64,000 nucleotides of DNA from Butyrivibrio sp. (GCA_022486625.1 JAKVKH010000005.1:1-64000), one strand, 5' to 3'; shown: positions 1-9,155, counted from the first letter of the stretch. Notes: generated by a model from the sequence alone, not told the origin. Numbers and translations: made by a program.

Positions 1-22
1 AAGGTGTGGGAAGTTTTAGTTA

Positions 23-658
23 TTAATACGCAGCTTCTGCAATTCCCCAGGCCACGCCATACGCACCGCAAAAAATCAATGCAAACCACAATACAGATAC
101 TGCGACCGGCTGTTCATATACTTTCAGAAACGGATATGGTCCGCTTATGATATGCAGAAGATTCAGAATCACAGTCACGGCTGCATAGCCTGCCGTCGGC
201 AATATCGCAACCCGCGCAGCTTTTCCCGGCTTAAACGGGATATGATCTGAAAGAAAAAAAGACATTCCGGCCAGCAGCGGACACAGCAGATGATGAAATT
301 TCATTTCACCTGAAAGAAGCAGTATCTGATAGCCGTCTTTTCCAACCATGGGTGCCAGTACCAGCACTACCATCAGAAAAGTGACGGTAAGGCAGCAGAC
401 CGCCATATACTTCGCCATCTGTATCTGCTCCGGTATTTTCTTTTCACTGATTGCCCTCCGGATCAGAAACGCTGCATAGACCGTACATACAACCATGGCA
501 AAAATATTACTGTCAACCGTATAGAATGTAAACATTCCAAAGCCGTTTTTTCCTGCACTTTCTGTATTTAGCAGAAAGACCCATACAGGAAATGCATCCC
601 GCATGGGTCTTTCTGATGACGAAACCTGCGATGCAGATTCCGATAAACAAAGGTGCAT
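23..658 (-). CDS. Multi-spanning membrane protein of unknown function, 5' end possibly disrupted
   Basis: Not recognised with certainty. The product has about five hydrophobic segments (around residues 50-65, 88-107, 120-138, 150-170 and 185-205) and a YTVDSNIF stretch before the first, which resembles small polytopic membrane proteins of the FAR-17a/Pr6Pr type; that assignment is inference. The first 40 residues are hydrophilic and poorly structured. An extra hydrophobic stretch (APLFIGICIAGFVI) lies in another minus-strand frame of the same region (ORF 513-803), and a 13-bp perfect inverted repeat sits exactly between the two. The true N-terminal membrane segment may therefore have been frameshifted away. 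No clear Shine-Dalgarno site precedes the given start. The gene follows fba by about 30 bases on the same strand. Confidence 0.5.
   Translation of the reverse strand: MHLCLSESASQVSSSERPMRDAFPVWVFLLNTESAGKNGFGMFTFYTVDSNIFAMVVCTVYAAFLIRRAISEKKIPEQIQMAKYMAVCCLTVTFLMVVLVLAPMVGKDGYQILLLSGEMKFHHLLCPLLAGMSFFLSDHIPFKPGKAARVAILPTAGYAAVTVILNLLHIISGPYPFLKVYEQPVAVSVLWFALIFCGAYGVAWGIAEAAY
572..615. repeat. 13-bp perfect inverted repeat inside the 5' end of the membrane protein gene
   Basis: The arms CAGAAAGACCCAT (572-584) and ATGGGTCTTTCTG (603-615) are perfect reverse complements around an 18-base loop. No T-run follows on either strand, so it is not an obvious terminator. It coincides with the point where reading frame appears to be lost in the membrane protein. 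Confidence 0.8.
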
Positions 659-687
659 TGCATCTCTGCTTTGATTTATCTGATATT

Positions 688-1623
688 TCAGGCCTTGTTA
701 TCAGAACCAAGTACCTTAAGGATCTTGTCATGAACAATTTCCTTAACGTATGTACGGCCATCTGCACAGTACTGTCTGGGATCAAAGTGATCCGGATGTG
801 CAAACATATGCTCTCTGATACCGGCTGTCATGCCAAGACGAAGATCGGAATCGATATTGATCTTGCAGACTGCACTCTTAGCTGCCTCACGAAGCTGCTC
901 TTCCGGAATACCAATGGCATCCTTAAGTGCTCCGCCGTTGTCGTTGATAATCTTAACGTACTTAGGCAGTACAGAAGATGATCCGTGCAGAACGATCGGG
1001 AATCCCGGAAGCTTCTGAACGATCTCTTCAAGAATATCAAGACGGATGTGCGGGTCCTGACCGGGCTTAAACTTGTAAGCACCGTGGCTGGTTCCGATTG
1101 CGATTGCAAGTGAATCAACACCTGTTCTCTGAACGAAATCAACAACCTGATCGGGATCTGTATACTGAGCATTCTCAGCAGATACCTTTACATCGTCTTC
1201 AACACCTGACAGTGTTCCGAGCTCAGCTTCTACTACAACACCCTTATCGTGTGCATAGTCAGCAACCTTCTTGGAAACTGCAATGTTGTCATCATAAGAC
1301 TTGGAAGAACCATCGATCATAACAGATGTGAATCCGCCATCGATACACTCCTTACAGATTTCGAAATCTGCACCGTGATCAAGGTGAAGAGCGATCGGAA
1401 TATCTGTTGTCTCACATGCTGCTTCAACCAGCTTTACAAGGTAAGCCTGCTGAGCATACTTTCTCGCACCTGCAGAACACTGCAGAATAACAGGGGAATG
1501 AAGTTCGTTGGCTGCTTCTGTAATAGCCTGCACGATCTCCATGTTGTTGACATTAAAAGCACCTACAGCATATCCGCCGTTATATGCTTTTTTGAACATC
1601 TCGGTAGTTGAAACTAATGGCAT
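688..1623 (-). CDS. fba: Class II fructose-1,6-bisphosphate aldolase
   Basis: Cytoplasmic zinc aldolase of glycolysis and gluconeogenesis, splitting fructose 1,6-bisphosphate into dihydroxyacetone phosphate and glyceraldehyde 3-phosphate. The 311-residue length is normal for the class IIB family. Visible signatures are LHLDHG (catalytic Asp82, zinc ligand His83), VEAELGTLSG (Glu134), GTSHGAYKF (His180) and VLHGSSS (His213). The start has a GGAAAGGATGG ribosome binding site just upstream. The gene is free-standing, with the unknown membrane protein gene following it on the same strand and a GH13 gene ending about 100 bases upstream. Confidence is very high. Confidence 0.97.
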   Translation of the reverse strand: MPLVSTTEMFKKAYNGGYAVGAFNVNNMEIVQAITEAANELHSPVILQCSAGARKYAQQAYLVKLVEAACETTDIPIALHLDHGADFEICKECIDGGFTSVMIDGSSKSYDDNIAVSKKVADYAHDKGVVVEAELGTLSGVEDDVKVSAENAQYTDPDQVVDFVQRTGVDSLAIAIGTSHGAYKFKPGQDPHIRLDILEEIVQKLPGFPIVLHGSSSVLPKYVKIINDNGGALKDAIGIPEEQLREAAKSAVCKINIDSDLRLGMTAGIREHMFAHPDHFDPRQYCADGRTYVKEIVHDKILKVLGSDNKA

Positions 1624-1677
1624 AATTTGTTACCATCCTTTCCTGAAAATAAGTGTCTTAGCACCAAATCCGTTAAT

Positions 1678-1706
1678 ATTATAACGCACTTTATTTGAAG
1701 AGTATA
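1678..1706 (-). promoter_or_regulatory. Possible sigma-A promoter of fba
   Basis: A perfect TATAAT -10 (plus-strand 1678-1683) lies about 55 bases before the fba start. The hexamer 17 bases further upstream, TATACT, is a poor -35, so the promoter call rests on the -10 and its position between two genes. Confidence 0.4.
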
Positions 1707-1727
1707 CCAGTTTTTTTGGATTCGGCA

Positions 1728-3833
1728 TTATGTGAACTCAGCAAACCGGTATTTCACATATTCGGGACCTTTCGTTTCCTTTTTTACGTATTTCAGCACT
1801 ACTGCTGACCTTGCGGGAAGATCCAGCGTCAGCTTTCCATCCCTGACCTCCATCTGAATCGCTGTAGTTTCATACCCCTTCGCCGTTGAAATCAGGAGCT
1901 GTCTGACAAACGTATCCCTGGCAATTCCCAGATAATGTACATCCAGTACCTCAGTCACTGCACATATATTATTATTAACCGCAACAATACATGCTGCTTT
2001 GTGATTGAATCTGCCATAGGCAAGTACATTTTTGTCCGCCTTTACCTGCAGCCGCAGCAGCGATCCCGTTTTCAGCTCTTCATTTTCCCTGTGAATACGG
2101 ATCATGTCCTTATGAAAACTGATCATTTCCTGATCTTCATGTCCCCAGGGATAGGTTCTCCGGTTATCCGGATCTGTAAATCCGCAGACACCGGCTTCAT
2201 CACCGTAGTACAGAGTCGGTGCTCCGGGCCAGGTCATCTGAACTGCCACTGCTTCACGCATGACCTCTTTCAAAACCTTCCGGTCCGCTGCCTTGTTCCC
2301 ATGTGTCCCCACACGCCCGGTAATGTGGTTCGTTCGTGTCAGAAATCTGGAATGATCATGATTGGAAAGTTCATTCATGGCAACATATAAGGATGGTTCG
2401 CTGAAATTCCCTCCGCCTGCATGAATCATCTGTTTCCAGAAAGCTTTTGTATCGCCTTCCAGTTCAGGATGATACTCATCACTGTGCTTTTCCATTCCGG
2501 TGAGGAAAAAAGTAAGCGGCTCCATAAATGCATCGTAATTCATGACCGTGTCCCACTCATCTCCCTGCAGCCATTTACCGGATGGTCCATAATTTTCCGC
2601 CAGAATAATTGCATTCGGATTTGCTTCTTTTACCGCTTTTCGGAAACGTTTCCAAAAGTTATGATTAAAAATACCGGAATGGCCAAGATCTGCTGCCACG
2701 TCCAGTCTCCATCCATCTGCGTTGTACGGCGCCGAAACCCACTTGCGTCCAACCTGCAGTATATATTCACAAAGCTCCTCTGATGCTTCATAGTTCAGCT
2801 TGGGAAGCGTATCGTAATCCCACCATCCGTCATAGTTGGCATTATAGGGCCATTTTCTTTTATGAAAGGTGAAGTAGTCATGATATGGACTTTCTTTCGA
2901 TACATAGGCGCCTTTGGCATAACCCGGCGCATTTTCATAGATCCGTTCTCTGTCCATCCATTTATTAAACGAGCCGCAGTGATTGAAAACACCGTCCAGA
3001 ATCACACGCATCCCGCGTCTGTGCGCTTCTGTAACCACCTGACAAAACAGCTTATCACTTGCCTCCAGATTCCGCAGATCTGTAACGCGCCTGATGTATC
3101 TGCCGGCGCCGCTGTTATCCTTCGCATCTTTTGGCAGCAGCTTCCCTTCATCTGTAACAAATCTGCCAAAGTGAGGATCAATATGGTCATAATCCTGTGT
3201 ATCGTACTTATGGCTTGACGGGGAACAGAACAGTGGATTGAAATAAATCACTTCAATGCCGAGTTCCTGCAGATAGTCCATCTTATCCAGTACACCCTGA
3301 AGATCCCCGCCATAAAATTCCAGTCCGTCATCCACTGCATCCGGCAGACGATCCCAGTTTTTCACCTGATGTACGTTTTTCCCCAGATAATGATATTCAT
3401 CCGTCAGCACATCATTGGTTTTATCTCCATTGCAGAACCGGTCGGTGAAAATCTGATACATGACGGCTCCCTTGGCCCAGTCCGGCGTATGAAAACCCGG
3501 AATAAGACGGAAGGTCAGTTTCGAAGTCATACCAGGTGCCTTTGGTGATACGCCTCTCCTGTCATAAAAGCGAATCTGCACTCCTGATGTAATTCTGAAC
3601 CAGTAGGCAACCGTTTTTCCTGTCACTTCCAGCATCAACCGGTAGTAATCGAAATCGTCATCTGACTGTTCATAGCCCATTTCCTTCGCACCATCTACGG
3701 TCAACAGTTCAACGCGGTCTGCTTCGCCTTTTCCTGTCCGTAGCCGAATCATCACCGTATCTCCGGGTTCGCACTCTGCAGGGCTCATATATTCCGCAGT
3801 CATATCATGAAATACTGCTTTTGGATCAAGCAT
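1728..3833 (-). CDS. GH13 alpha-glucan hydrolase, neopullulanase/cyclomaltodextrinase-like
   Basis: Predicted cytoplasmic alpha-amylase-family enzyme acting on maltodextrins or related alpha-glucans; there is no signal peptide. Residues 1-100 resemble the N-terminal beta-sandwich of neopullulanases, followed by GAVMYQIFTDRFCNGD at the start of the barrel. GH13 conserved regions are seen in order: DGVFNH, GWRLDVAADL (nucleophile Asp378), ILAENYG (acid/base Glu413) and LSNHDHSRFL (transition-state Asp). At 701 residues it is longer than typical neopullulanases (about 580) because of an insertion in domain B after the DPHFG motif. The ribosome binding site CAGGAGGA is well placed. The exact substrate cannot be read from sequence; pullulan, cyclodextrin or maltooligosaccharide are all possible. 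Confidence 0.9.
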   Translation of the reverse strand: MLDPKAVFHDMTAEYMSPAECEPGDTVMIRLRTGKGEADRVELLTVDGAKEMGYEQSDDDFDYYRLMLEVTGKTVAYWFRITSGVQIRFYDRRGVSPKAPGMTSKLTFRLIPGFHTPDWAKGAVMYQIFTDRFCNGDKTNDVLTDEYHYLGKNVHQVKNWDRLPDAVDDGLEFYGGDLQGVLDKMDYLQELGIEVIYFNPLFCSPSSHKYDTQDYDHIDPHFGRFVTDEGKLLPKDAKDNSGAGRYIRRVTDLRNLEASDKLFCQVVTEAHRRGMRVILDGVFNHCGSFNKWMDRERIYENAPGYAKGAYVSKESPYHDYFTFHKRKWPYNANYDGWWDYDTLPKLNYEASEELCEYILQVGRKWVSAPYNADGWRLDVAADLGHSGIFNHNFWKRFRKAVKEANPNAIILAENYGPSGKWLQGDEWDTVMNYDAFMEPLTFFLTGMEKHSDEYHPELEGDTKAFWKQMIHAGGGNFSEPSLYVAMNELSNHDHSRFLTRTNHITGRVGTHGNKAADRKVLKEVMREAVAVQMTWPGAPTLYYGDEAGVCGFTDPDNRRTYPWGHEDQEMISFHKDMIRIHRENEELKTGSLLRLQVKADKNVLAYGRFNHKAACIVAVNNNICAVTEVLDVHYLGIARDTFVRQLLISTAKGYETTAIQMEVRDGKLTLDLPARSAVVLKYVKKETKGPEYVKYRFAEFT

Positions 3834-3883
3834 CTGTATATCCTCCTGTATTCATTGTCCACTGATTTATAAAAAAGGGCAGT

Positions 3884-3916
3884 AAAAAAGACAGCTTTGG
3901 GAGGGCTGTCTTTTTT
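3884..3916 (-). terminator. Intrinsic terminator after ftsH
   Basis: Perfect 12-base arms AAAAAAGACAGC and GCTGTCTTTTTT around a 9-base loop, ending in a run of six T on the minus strand (also usable on the plus strand). It lies in the 255-base gap between ftsH and the GH13 gene. The rest of that gap is AT-rich and holds no credible ORF. Confidence 0.85.
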
Positions 3917-4088
3917 AGAGAAGGTATTTCTTTCTTATGGGGTATAGCAAAAAACTATATAATATATTGGGGGGTTACAAGAAGTATAATATCATTCACC
4001 CCCTTCTTCGTAAATGCTCAGCTTTCACAAAGTTAACAAATTCATGATGTCATTTTTGTAAAAGTTGCACAATCACGATCGTTTTCTG

Positions 4089-5945
4089 TTATACCTGCTC
4101 TCCCGCATCAATGATCGGCTGATGCTGGTCAAACAACGCTTCAAACTCGCTGCGTCCTATCTTTTCCTTCTCAAGAAGCAGATCCGCACATTTATGTAAT
4201 ACATCTTCATATTCCAGAATCGTTGCTTTTGCCTTACCGTAGCAGTCATCGATAATCGCCTTGACTTCCTGATCAATTTCTCCTGCAATCAGTTCGCTGT
4301 GCTTCTTGCTGTGTGCGATATCATATCCGATAAAGACATCTTCTTCCTCTTCATCGTAATTCACCACACCGATATTGGCAGACATTCCGTAACGGGTCAC
4401 CATGCTTCTGGCTTCCTGGGTTGCCTTCTTGATATCACTGGAAGCGCCTGTGGTAATATCTCCGAATATAAGCTCTTCTGCGATACGCCCGCCAAGTGAA
4501 ACCATAATTTCTTCCAGCATCTTCTGTCTGGTCAGGAACATCTCATCCTTTTCCGGCAGCGGCATTGTATAACCTGCTGCTCCCATTCCGGTCGGAATGA
4601 TGGATACAGTATAAACAGGACCGACATGCGGCAATACATGGAACAGAATTGCATGACCGGCTTCATGATAGGCTGTAATCTTCTTTTCCTCATCAGAAAT
4701 AATTCTGCTGTGTTTCTCTGTACCCATACCTACCTGAACAAAAGCCTTTTTGATATCCGCCTGACTGATATAGGAATGATCTTCCATCGCCGCATTGATT
4801 GCAGATTCGTTTAAGAGGTTTTCAAGATCTGCCCCGGTAAATCCTGCAGTTGTCTGTGCAACCTGCTTTATATCCACATCATCACTGAGCGGTTTATTTT
4901 TGGCATGTACCTTCAGAATCTCTTCTCTTCCGCCGATATCCGGACGGCTGACGGTAATCTTACGGTCAAAACGTCCCGGTCTTAAAATTGCGGGGTCCAG
5001 AATATCCACACGGTTGGTTGCCGCCATGACAATGATTCCCTCATTGACACCAAAACCATCCATCTCCACAAGGAGCTGATTCAGGGTCTGCTCACGTTCA
5101 TCGTGACCGCCGCCCATGCCGGTTCCTCTTCTTCTCGCAACTGCATCAATTTCGTCAATGAAAATAATACATGGTGAATTCTTCTTTGCATCTTCAAAAA
5201 GATCTCTGACACGAGATGCACCGACACCGACGAACATTTCCACGAAATCCGATCCTGAAATGCTGAAAAACGGAACCCCAGCTTCACCGGCAACTGCGCG
5301 TGCCAGAAGTGTTTTACCTGTACCAGGTGCACCTTCAAGCAATACGCCCTTGGGAATACGTGCTCCCACTTTGGTGAATTTCTCCGGATCCTTCAGAAAG
5401 GCTATAATTTCCTGCAGCTGTTCCTTTTCTTCCTTCAGTCCTGCAACATCCTGCAGCTTGACCTTGTTATCCTCAGCATTTGACATCCGCGCCCGGCTCT
5501 TGCCGAAATTCATCATCCTGTTTCCGCCTGATGATGCCGCCTGCGCATTGTTCATGGAAACAAAGATCACCACACACAGAATCATGATCACCAGAATCGG
5601 CAGGAACCAGTTCATCAGCCAGTTGTCTCCCGGAATATCGCGAACTTCCGGATCCACATTGCTTTGTCTGAGCAGATCTTCCACTTTGGTTACATCTGTT
5701 GCGTAGAGAATCTCTTCTGTTCCATCCGTTAACTGAATCCTGACCGCACCTGTCGGAGTTTCACTGTTCGGCATAATCACTGCGGCAGCCACCCGACTTT
5801 CCTGCAGATCCTGCACAAGCCGTCCTTCCGTATATGCTCCGCTGGAGCTGCCGAGACGATCCTTGCTGAATTCCAGAAAGGCAACGAAAATCAGGAGTAA
5901 TATAACGACACCAAAGTATACGTTATAATGCCTGTTCTTATTCAA
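4089..5945 (-). CDS. ftsH: ATP-dependent zinc metalloprotease FtsH
   Basis: Membrane-anchored AAA+ protease that extracts and degrades membrane proteins and regulatory proteins. Transmembrane helices lie at about residues 8-26 and 111-130, flanking an extracytoplasmic domain. Walker A GAPGTGKT is at 205-212, Walker B IIFIDEID at 260-267, the second region of homology follows, and the zinc motif HEAGH is at 427-431. The 618-residue length is normal. The start codon is TTG (5943-5945), supported by a strong AGGAGGAAG site five bases upstream. It is the last gene of tilS-hpt-ftsH, the usual Firmicute order, with a terminator downstream. Confidence 0.98.
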   Translation of the reverse strand: MNKNRHYNVYFGVVILLLIFVAFLEFSKDRLGSSSGAYTEGRLVQDLQESRVAAAVIMPNSETPTGAVRIQLTDGTEEILYATDVTKVEDLLRQSNVDPEVRDIPGDNWLMNWFLPILVIMILCVVIFVSMNNAQAASSGGNRMMNFGKSRARMSNAEDNKVKLQDVAGLKEEKEQLQEIIAFLKDPEKFTKVGARIPKGVLLEGAPGTGKTLLARAVAGEAGVPFFSISGSDFVEMFVGVGASRVRDLFEDAKKNSPCIIFIDEIDAVARRRGTGMGGGHDEREQTLNQLLVEMDGFGVNEGIIVMAATNRVDILDPAILRPGRFDRKITVSRPDIGGREEILKVHAKNKPLSDDVDIKQVAQTTAGFTGADLENLLNESAINAAMEDHSYISQADIKKAFVQVGMGTEKHSRIISDEEKKITAYHEAGHAILFHVLPHVGPVYTVSIIPTGMGAAGYTMPLPEKDEMFLTRQKMLEEIMVSLGGRIAEELIFGDITTGASSDIKKATQEARSMVTRYGMSANIGVVNYDEEEEDVFIGYDIAHSKKHSELIAGEIDQEVKAIIDDCYGKAKATILEYEDVLHKCADLLLEKEKIGRSEFEALFDQHQPIIDAGEQV

Positions 5946-5968
5946 TATACTTCCTCCTGTCCTGCGGA

Positions 5969-6493
5969 TCAGTCAAATTCCACAACACCGATATACGGCA
6001 GGTTGCGATATCTCTGATCATAATCAAGACCGTATCCTACAACAAACTCATCCGGGATTTCAAATCCGGTATAGTCAACCTTCACATCAGTTACTCTTCT
6101 TTCCGGCTTGTCAAGAAGCGTACAGAGCTTTACACTTGCAGGTCCTCTGTCGCCAAGCATCTTCAGCAGATAGCTCAGTGTTCTGCCTGAATCGACAATG
6201 TCTTCCACGACCAGAACATTCTTATCCTTTAAGGGTTCGTCAAGATCCTTTACGATCTTTACCACACCGCTTGATTTTGTAGAACTGCCATAACTGGATG
6301 CAGACATGAAGTCAAGTGTTACCGGCACCGTGATTCTCTTTGCCAGTTCACACATGAAAAAGCTTCCGCCTTTTAATACACACACAAGATGAACAGACTT
6401 TCCCGCATAATCCTTGCTGATCTGTTCGCCGATCTCTTTGATTCTGTCATTTACCTGTTGTTCCGTCAACATGACACGGACTCTTTCGGACAT
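5969..6493 (-). CDS. hpt: Hypoxanthine phosphoribosyltransferase
   Basis: Purine salvage enzyme that joins hypoxanthine or guanine with PRPP to form IMP or GMP in the cytoplasm. The PRPP-binding signature VVEDIVDSGRT is at residues 95-105, with the N-terminal LKGGSFF loop and an SYGSSTKSSG flexible loop also typical. The 174-residue length is normal. A clear GGAGG site precedes the ATG. It sits between tilS and ftsH with about 20 bases on either side, so the three are probably co-transcribed. Confidence 0.97.
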   Translation of the reverse strand: MSERVRVMLTEQQVNDRIKEIGEQISKDYAGKSVHLVCVLKGGSFFMCELAKRITVPVTLDFMSASSYGSSTKSSGVVKIVKDLDEPLKDKNVLVVEDIVDSGRTLSYLLKMLGDRGPASVKLCTLLDKPERRVTDVKVDYTGFEIPDEFVVGYGLDYDQRYRNLPYIGVVEFD

Positions 6494-6514
6494 TTTTACT
6501 TCCTCCTGTACTGA

Positions 6515-7909
6515 TTAATAATTTACGGCAAGAATATTTTCCGTACTCTCACTGACTTTATAAAAGCTGCTGATCCTGTACCCCGGTATCCATAATATAT
6601 GACTGCCATCGGCAAGAACATATATTATATCACGTTCTGCTGCAGGTATCTTCTCATTTATCATATACTTTTTCATGCTCTGGCGGTTATTCCTGTCATC
6701 AATCACAAGAAAATCACCTGTTTTTCTCGGTCGAAATACCAAAGTTGCTTGTATTTTATCATAATCAAACCATTTCGTATACGCATTTCCCGGAATAATT
6801 TGATCCCTCTGATACGGAAAAACACTCACTTCAACATTTCCAAGACCCGGAACCGTAACTTTACTTTTTTCACCCGGCAGAATTGAAACACACACAGCCT
6901 TTTTTTTCTCCTCCGGCTGACTCCTTCCGATTCTGAGCTGACGATATCTGCGCTCTGCCGTAATTCCGCAGGGCAGACTTGCCTGCGCGCTGCCGTCAGC
7001 ACCTTCCGCCAGTTTCAGGAGCAACAGAATATGCGATGCGGAAATATCCTTTCTGTGCGGAATCAGCTGCTCCAGGCATAGTAGAAATACATTGCGGATA
7101 ATCAGCTCCGGATATCTGTCAAGGCTGTTCAGATCCAGACAGATCGTATCCGGTACAGCGCCCGTCTCTAATTTGCAGCATTTCAGCGCAGAAAACGCCT
7201 GATCCCTGATATAGGCATCCGCCTGCGCAATTTCCTGTGCTGCCTGCGAAAGATGCAGAACTGCCTGTGCATTGATTTCTTCCTGTGCATAACTTAAGAT
7301 ATGGTGCCGGATCCGGTTTCTGGTATGCCCATCTTCCAGATTCGTAAGGTCTGTCACATGAGCAGTTTTCTTTTCCTTCAGATATGTCTCAATTTCCTGC
7401 CTCTCCGTATCCAGAAGCGGTCTGATAATCCGTCCTCTGACCGGCCTGATCCCGCCTGCACCATGGAGCCCGCTTCCCCTGAAAAGATTCAGCAGCATGG
7501 TCTCCGCAAGGTCGTTCCGGTTATGTGCAATGGCGATTCTGGCCGCCCCGATTTCATCTGCCTTTTTCTCAAATGCCTCGTACCGTGCCTTCCTGCCAGC
7601 CTCTTCCTCTGTCAACCCGAGTTCTGCAGCCAATGCCGGAACATCGGTCTGCACCAGATAAAAAGGCACATTCAGACTATCACACAGCTGTCTGACATAT
7701 TCTGCATCTTCAGCCGCCTCCGGTCTGATCCCGTGATTCATATGCACTGCCGCCACCTTAAACCCCATCTGATCCGCAAGCGCATGCAGCACAACAAGCA
7801 GACACGTAGAGTCCGCACCGCCGGAAACCCCCGCGAGAAGTGTCTCTCCGAAAGATACCATCTGATTCTGTTCCATATATAACCGTATGCGCTGTTCCAG
7901 TTCCATCAT
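6515..7909 (-). CDS. tilS: tRNA(Ile)-lysidine synthetase
   Basis: Essential ATP-dependent enzyme that converts C34 of the CAU-anticodon isoleucine tRNA to lysidine. The PP-loop signature SGGADS is at residues 29-34, followed by HMNHGIRPEAAEDAEY and the HNRNDLAETMLLNLFRGSG segment typical of TilS. A C-terminal TilS-C domain occupies about 380-460 (VFRPRKTGDF). Two ATG codons occur in tandem; the GGAG site is better spaced for the second (7904-7906), so the protein may start one residue later. It heads tilS-hpt-ftsH. The gap to the upstream terminator is only about 30 bases, so its promoter is not obvious. Confidence 0.95.
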   Translation of the reverse strand: MMELEQRIRLYMEQNQMVSFGETLLAGVSGGADSTCLLVVLHALADQMGFKVAAVHMNHGIRPEAAEDAEYVRQLCDSLNVPFYLVQTDVPALAAELGLTEEEAGRKARYEAFEKKADEIGAARIAIAHNRNDLAETMLLNLFRGSGLHGAGGIRPVRGRIIRPLLDTERQEIETYLKEKKTAHVTDLTNLEDGHTRNRIRHHILSYAQEEINAQAVLHLSQAAQEIAQADAYIRDQAFSALKCCKLETGAVPDTICLDLNSLDRYPELIIRNVFLLCLEQLIPHRKDISASHILLLLKLAEGADGSAQASLPCGITAERRYRQLRIGRSQPEEKKKAVCVSILPGEKSKVTVPGLGNVEVSVFPYQRDQIIPGNAYTKWFDYDKIQATLVFRPRKTGDFLVIDDRNNRQSMKKYMINEKIPAAERDIIYVLADGSHILWIPGYRISSFYKVSESTENILAVNY

Positions 7910-7940
7910 TTCTCCATTTCATGAATCCCAGGTATGTAAA

Positions 7941-7991
7941 AGTAAAAGATGCAGACGGCATGCGGATCTCTCCGTATTACAGTCTGCATCT
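7941..7991 (-). terminator. Intrinsic terminator of the hup-rqcP-divIC block
   Basis: Perfect 10-base arms AGATGCAGAC and GTCTGCATCT with a smaller hairpin between them, followed on the minus strand by TTTACTTTT. The upstream arm touches the divIC stop codon. Confidence 0.75.
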
Positions 7992-8302
7992 CATTTTTCA
8001 GAATCATTTTTGAAAATAATCTCTCCCGGATATACAAGGCCAAGTTTATCCTTTGCAACTTCTTCAATATACTTTCTGGTCTGTGTATATTTTGCAAATT
8101 CCTTTATGTCCTCGCTGCGCTTCTGTTCCGCATCAATCTGCATCTGAAGCTGCTCTTCCCGCGCCTGATAGTTTTTCTCCTTCTGCATCAGACTGACACT
8201 TTTCACGGAAACAACCAGCATCAGCAGAAGTACTACGATAGTCGCCAGAAATATTCCAAACCTGTTCTGCCGGCGTTTTCTTCTGTATCTTGGTTTCGCC
8301 AT
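7991..8302 (-). CDS. divIC: Septum formation initiator, DivIC/FtsB family
   Basis: Small bitopic divisome protein. A basic cytoplasmic tail (RYRRKRRQNR) is followed by one transmembrane helix (about 16-36), a coiled coil (about 40-75) and the family's C-terminal signature YIEEVAKDKLGLVYPGE. The ORF track starts at a GTG eight codons upstream, but the ATG at 8300-8302 has an AAAGGA site at proper spacing and gives a normal 103-residue protein. The position next to an S4 protein and near tilS, hpt and ftsH is the standard Firmicute neighbourhood of divIC. Confidence 0.9.
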   Translation of the reverse strand: MAKPRYRRKRRQNRFGIFLATIVVLLLMLVVSVKSVSLMQKEKNYQAREEQLQMQIDAEQKRSEDIKEFAKYTQTRKYIEEVAKDKLGLVYPGEIIFKNDSEK

Positions 8303-8393
8303 AGGAATTCCTTTTCCAGTATTCACTGTTTATCTAAAAACAGAAACGCCACTTTGCTTTATTATATTATTGTATATTTTTTGTATAAATATG

Positions 8394-8633
8394 TCAAATG
8401 TAACGGAACAGCTGTGTAACGTCTTCCTTGTGGATTGTCTCCTGTACATCAAGCACCTCCACATTCACATCCTTATTTCCAAACTGGATGGTCAGATGAT
8501 CTCCGGCCTTTACTTCTGCTGATGCCTTGGCCGGCCTTCCGTTAATCTGCACACGCCCTGCATCGCAGGCCTCATTCGCCACCGTCCGCCGTTTGATCAG
8601 CCTTGTTACCTTAAGATATTTGTCCAGACGCAT
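8394..8633 (-). CDS. rqcP: S4-domain ribosome quality-control factor RqcP (YabO/HslR family)
   Basis: Small RNA-binding protein of 79 residues consisting almost entirely of one S4 fold: MRLDKYLKVTRLIKRRTVANE followed by GRVQINGRPAKAS. In Bacillus the orthologue acts with RqcH in alanine tailing of stalled nascent chains on 50S subunits. The location just upstream of divIC matches the known order yabO-divIC. A GGGAG site precedes the ATG. Assignment to RqcP rather than another short S4 protein relies on this context and on length. Confidence 0.88.
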   Translation of the reverse strand: MRLDKYLKVTRLIKRRTVANEACDAGRVQINGRPAKASAEVKAGDHLTIQFGNKDVNVEVLDVQETIHKEDVTQLFRYI

Positions 8634-8670
8634 GTTTTTCTCCCATATTTTTGCTCTGTTTACAGAAACA

Positions 8671-8695
8671 GGCCTGCAGAAATTTTCTGCAGGCC
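8671..8695 (-). terminator. Palindromic hairpin between hup and rqcP
   Basis: An 11-bp perfect stem (GGCCTGCAGAA and TTCTGCAGGCC) with a 3-base loop. The following T-run is weak, so it may be a leaky terminator that lets some HU transcripts continue into rqcP-divIC, or an RNA-stabilising 3' hairpin. Confidence 0.5.
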
Positions 8696-8774
8696 CGAAT
8701 TATCAATTGACATTCATCAACAGGTTTCAATCATCCGCAGATGATATCATCCGGCAATGAGAATCAGTCGATTA

Positions 8775-9053
8775 TCACTTCTTGTTTACAAGATCCTTTA
8801 AAGCCTTACCAGCCTTAAACTTAGGAGCATATGATGCCGGAATCTTCATAACAGCACCTGTCTGAGGATTTCTGCCTTCTCTTGCTGCTCTCTTGGAAAC
8901 TTCGAATGTACCGAAGCCAACTAACTGAACCTTACCCTTTTTCTTTAATTCCTTGGATACTGTCTCAGTGAAAGCCTTAACAGCCTTCTCGGCATCCTTC
9001 TTGGATAATCCGGCCTGATCAGCGATAGCTGCTACTAACTCTGTCTTGTTCAT
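8775..9053 (-). CDS. hup: HU family DNA-binding protein
   Basis: Histone-like nucleoid protein that binds and bends DNA as a dimer. The 92-residue sequence shows the full HU pattern: MNKTELVAAIA at the N terminus, the LVGFGTFEVSKRAAREGRNPQTG region forming the beta arms, and a PAFKAGKALKDLVN-like end (here APKFKAGKALKDLVNKK). It has an AGGAGG site and its own near-consensus promoter, consistent with the high expression expected of HU. Confidence 0.97.
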   Translation of the reverse strand: MNKTELVAAIADQAGLSKKDAEKAVKAFTETVSKELKKKGKVQLVGFGTFEVSKRAAREGRNPQTGAVMKIPASYAPKFKAGKALKDLVNKK

Positions 9054-9098
9054 TTTGGAATTCCTCCTGTATGATAGTAAGTATCTTTTTTGGGTAGC

Positions 9099-9112
9099 CG
9101 GGACTGTTCCCG
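9099..9112 (-). other. Small hairpin in the hup 5' untranslated region
   Basis: CGGGA and TCCCG arms around a 4-base loop lie between the hup promoter and its ribosome binding site. It could stabilise the 5' end of the mRNA; no riboswitch-like structure is visible. Confidence 0.4.
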
Positions 9113-9126
9113 AACACCTATATTTA

Positions 9127-9155
9127 CTTATATACGTTTTTTAGTCCTTTGTCAA
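9127..9155 (-). promoter_or_regulatory. Strong sigma-A promoter of hup
   Basis: Consensus -35 TTGACA and -10 TATAAG separated by exactly 17 bases on the minus strand, about 80 bases before the hup start. Directly upstream lies a short A/T-rich inverted repeat (GAAAAATC, loop, GATTTTTC; 9156-9174) that may end the PEGA-protein transcript. Confidence 0.85.

Noticed and set aside
592-981. 129-residue plus-strand ORF over the fba 3' end
   Set aside because: Antisense of conserved aldolase sequence, no supporting signals.
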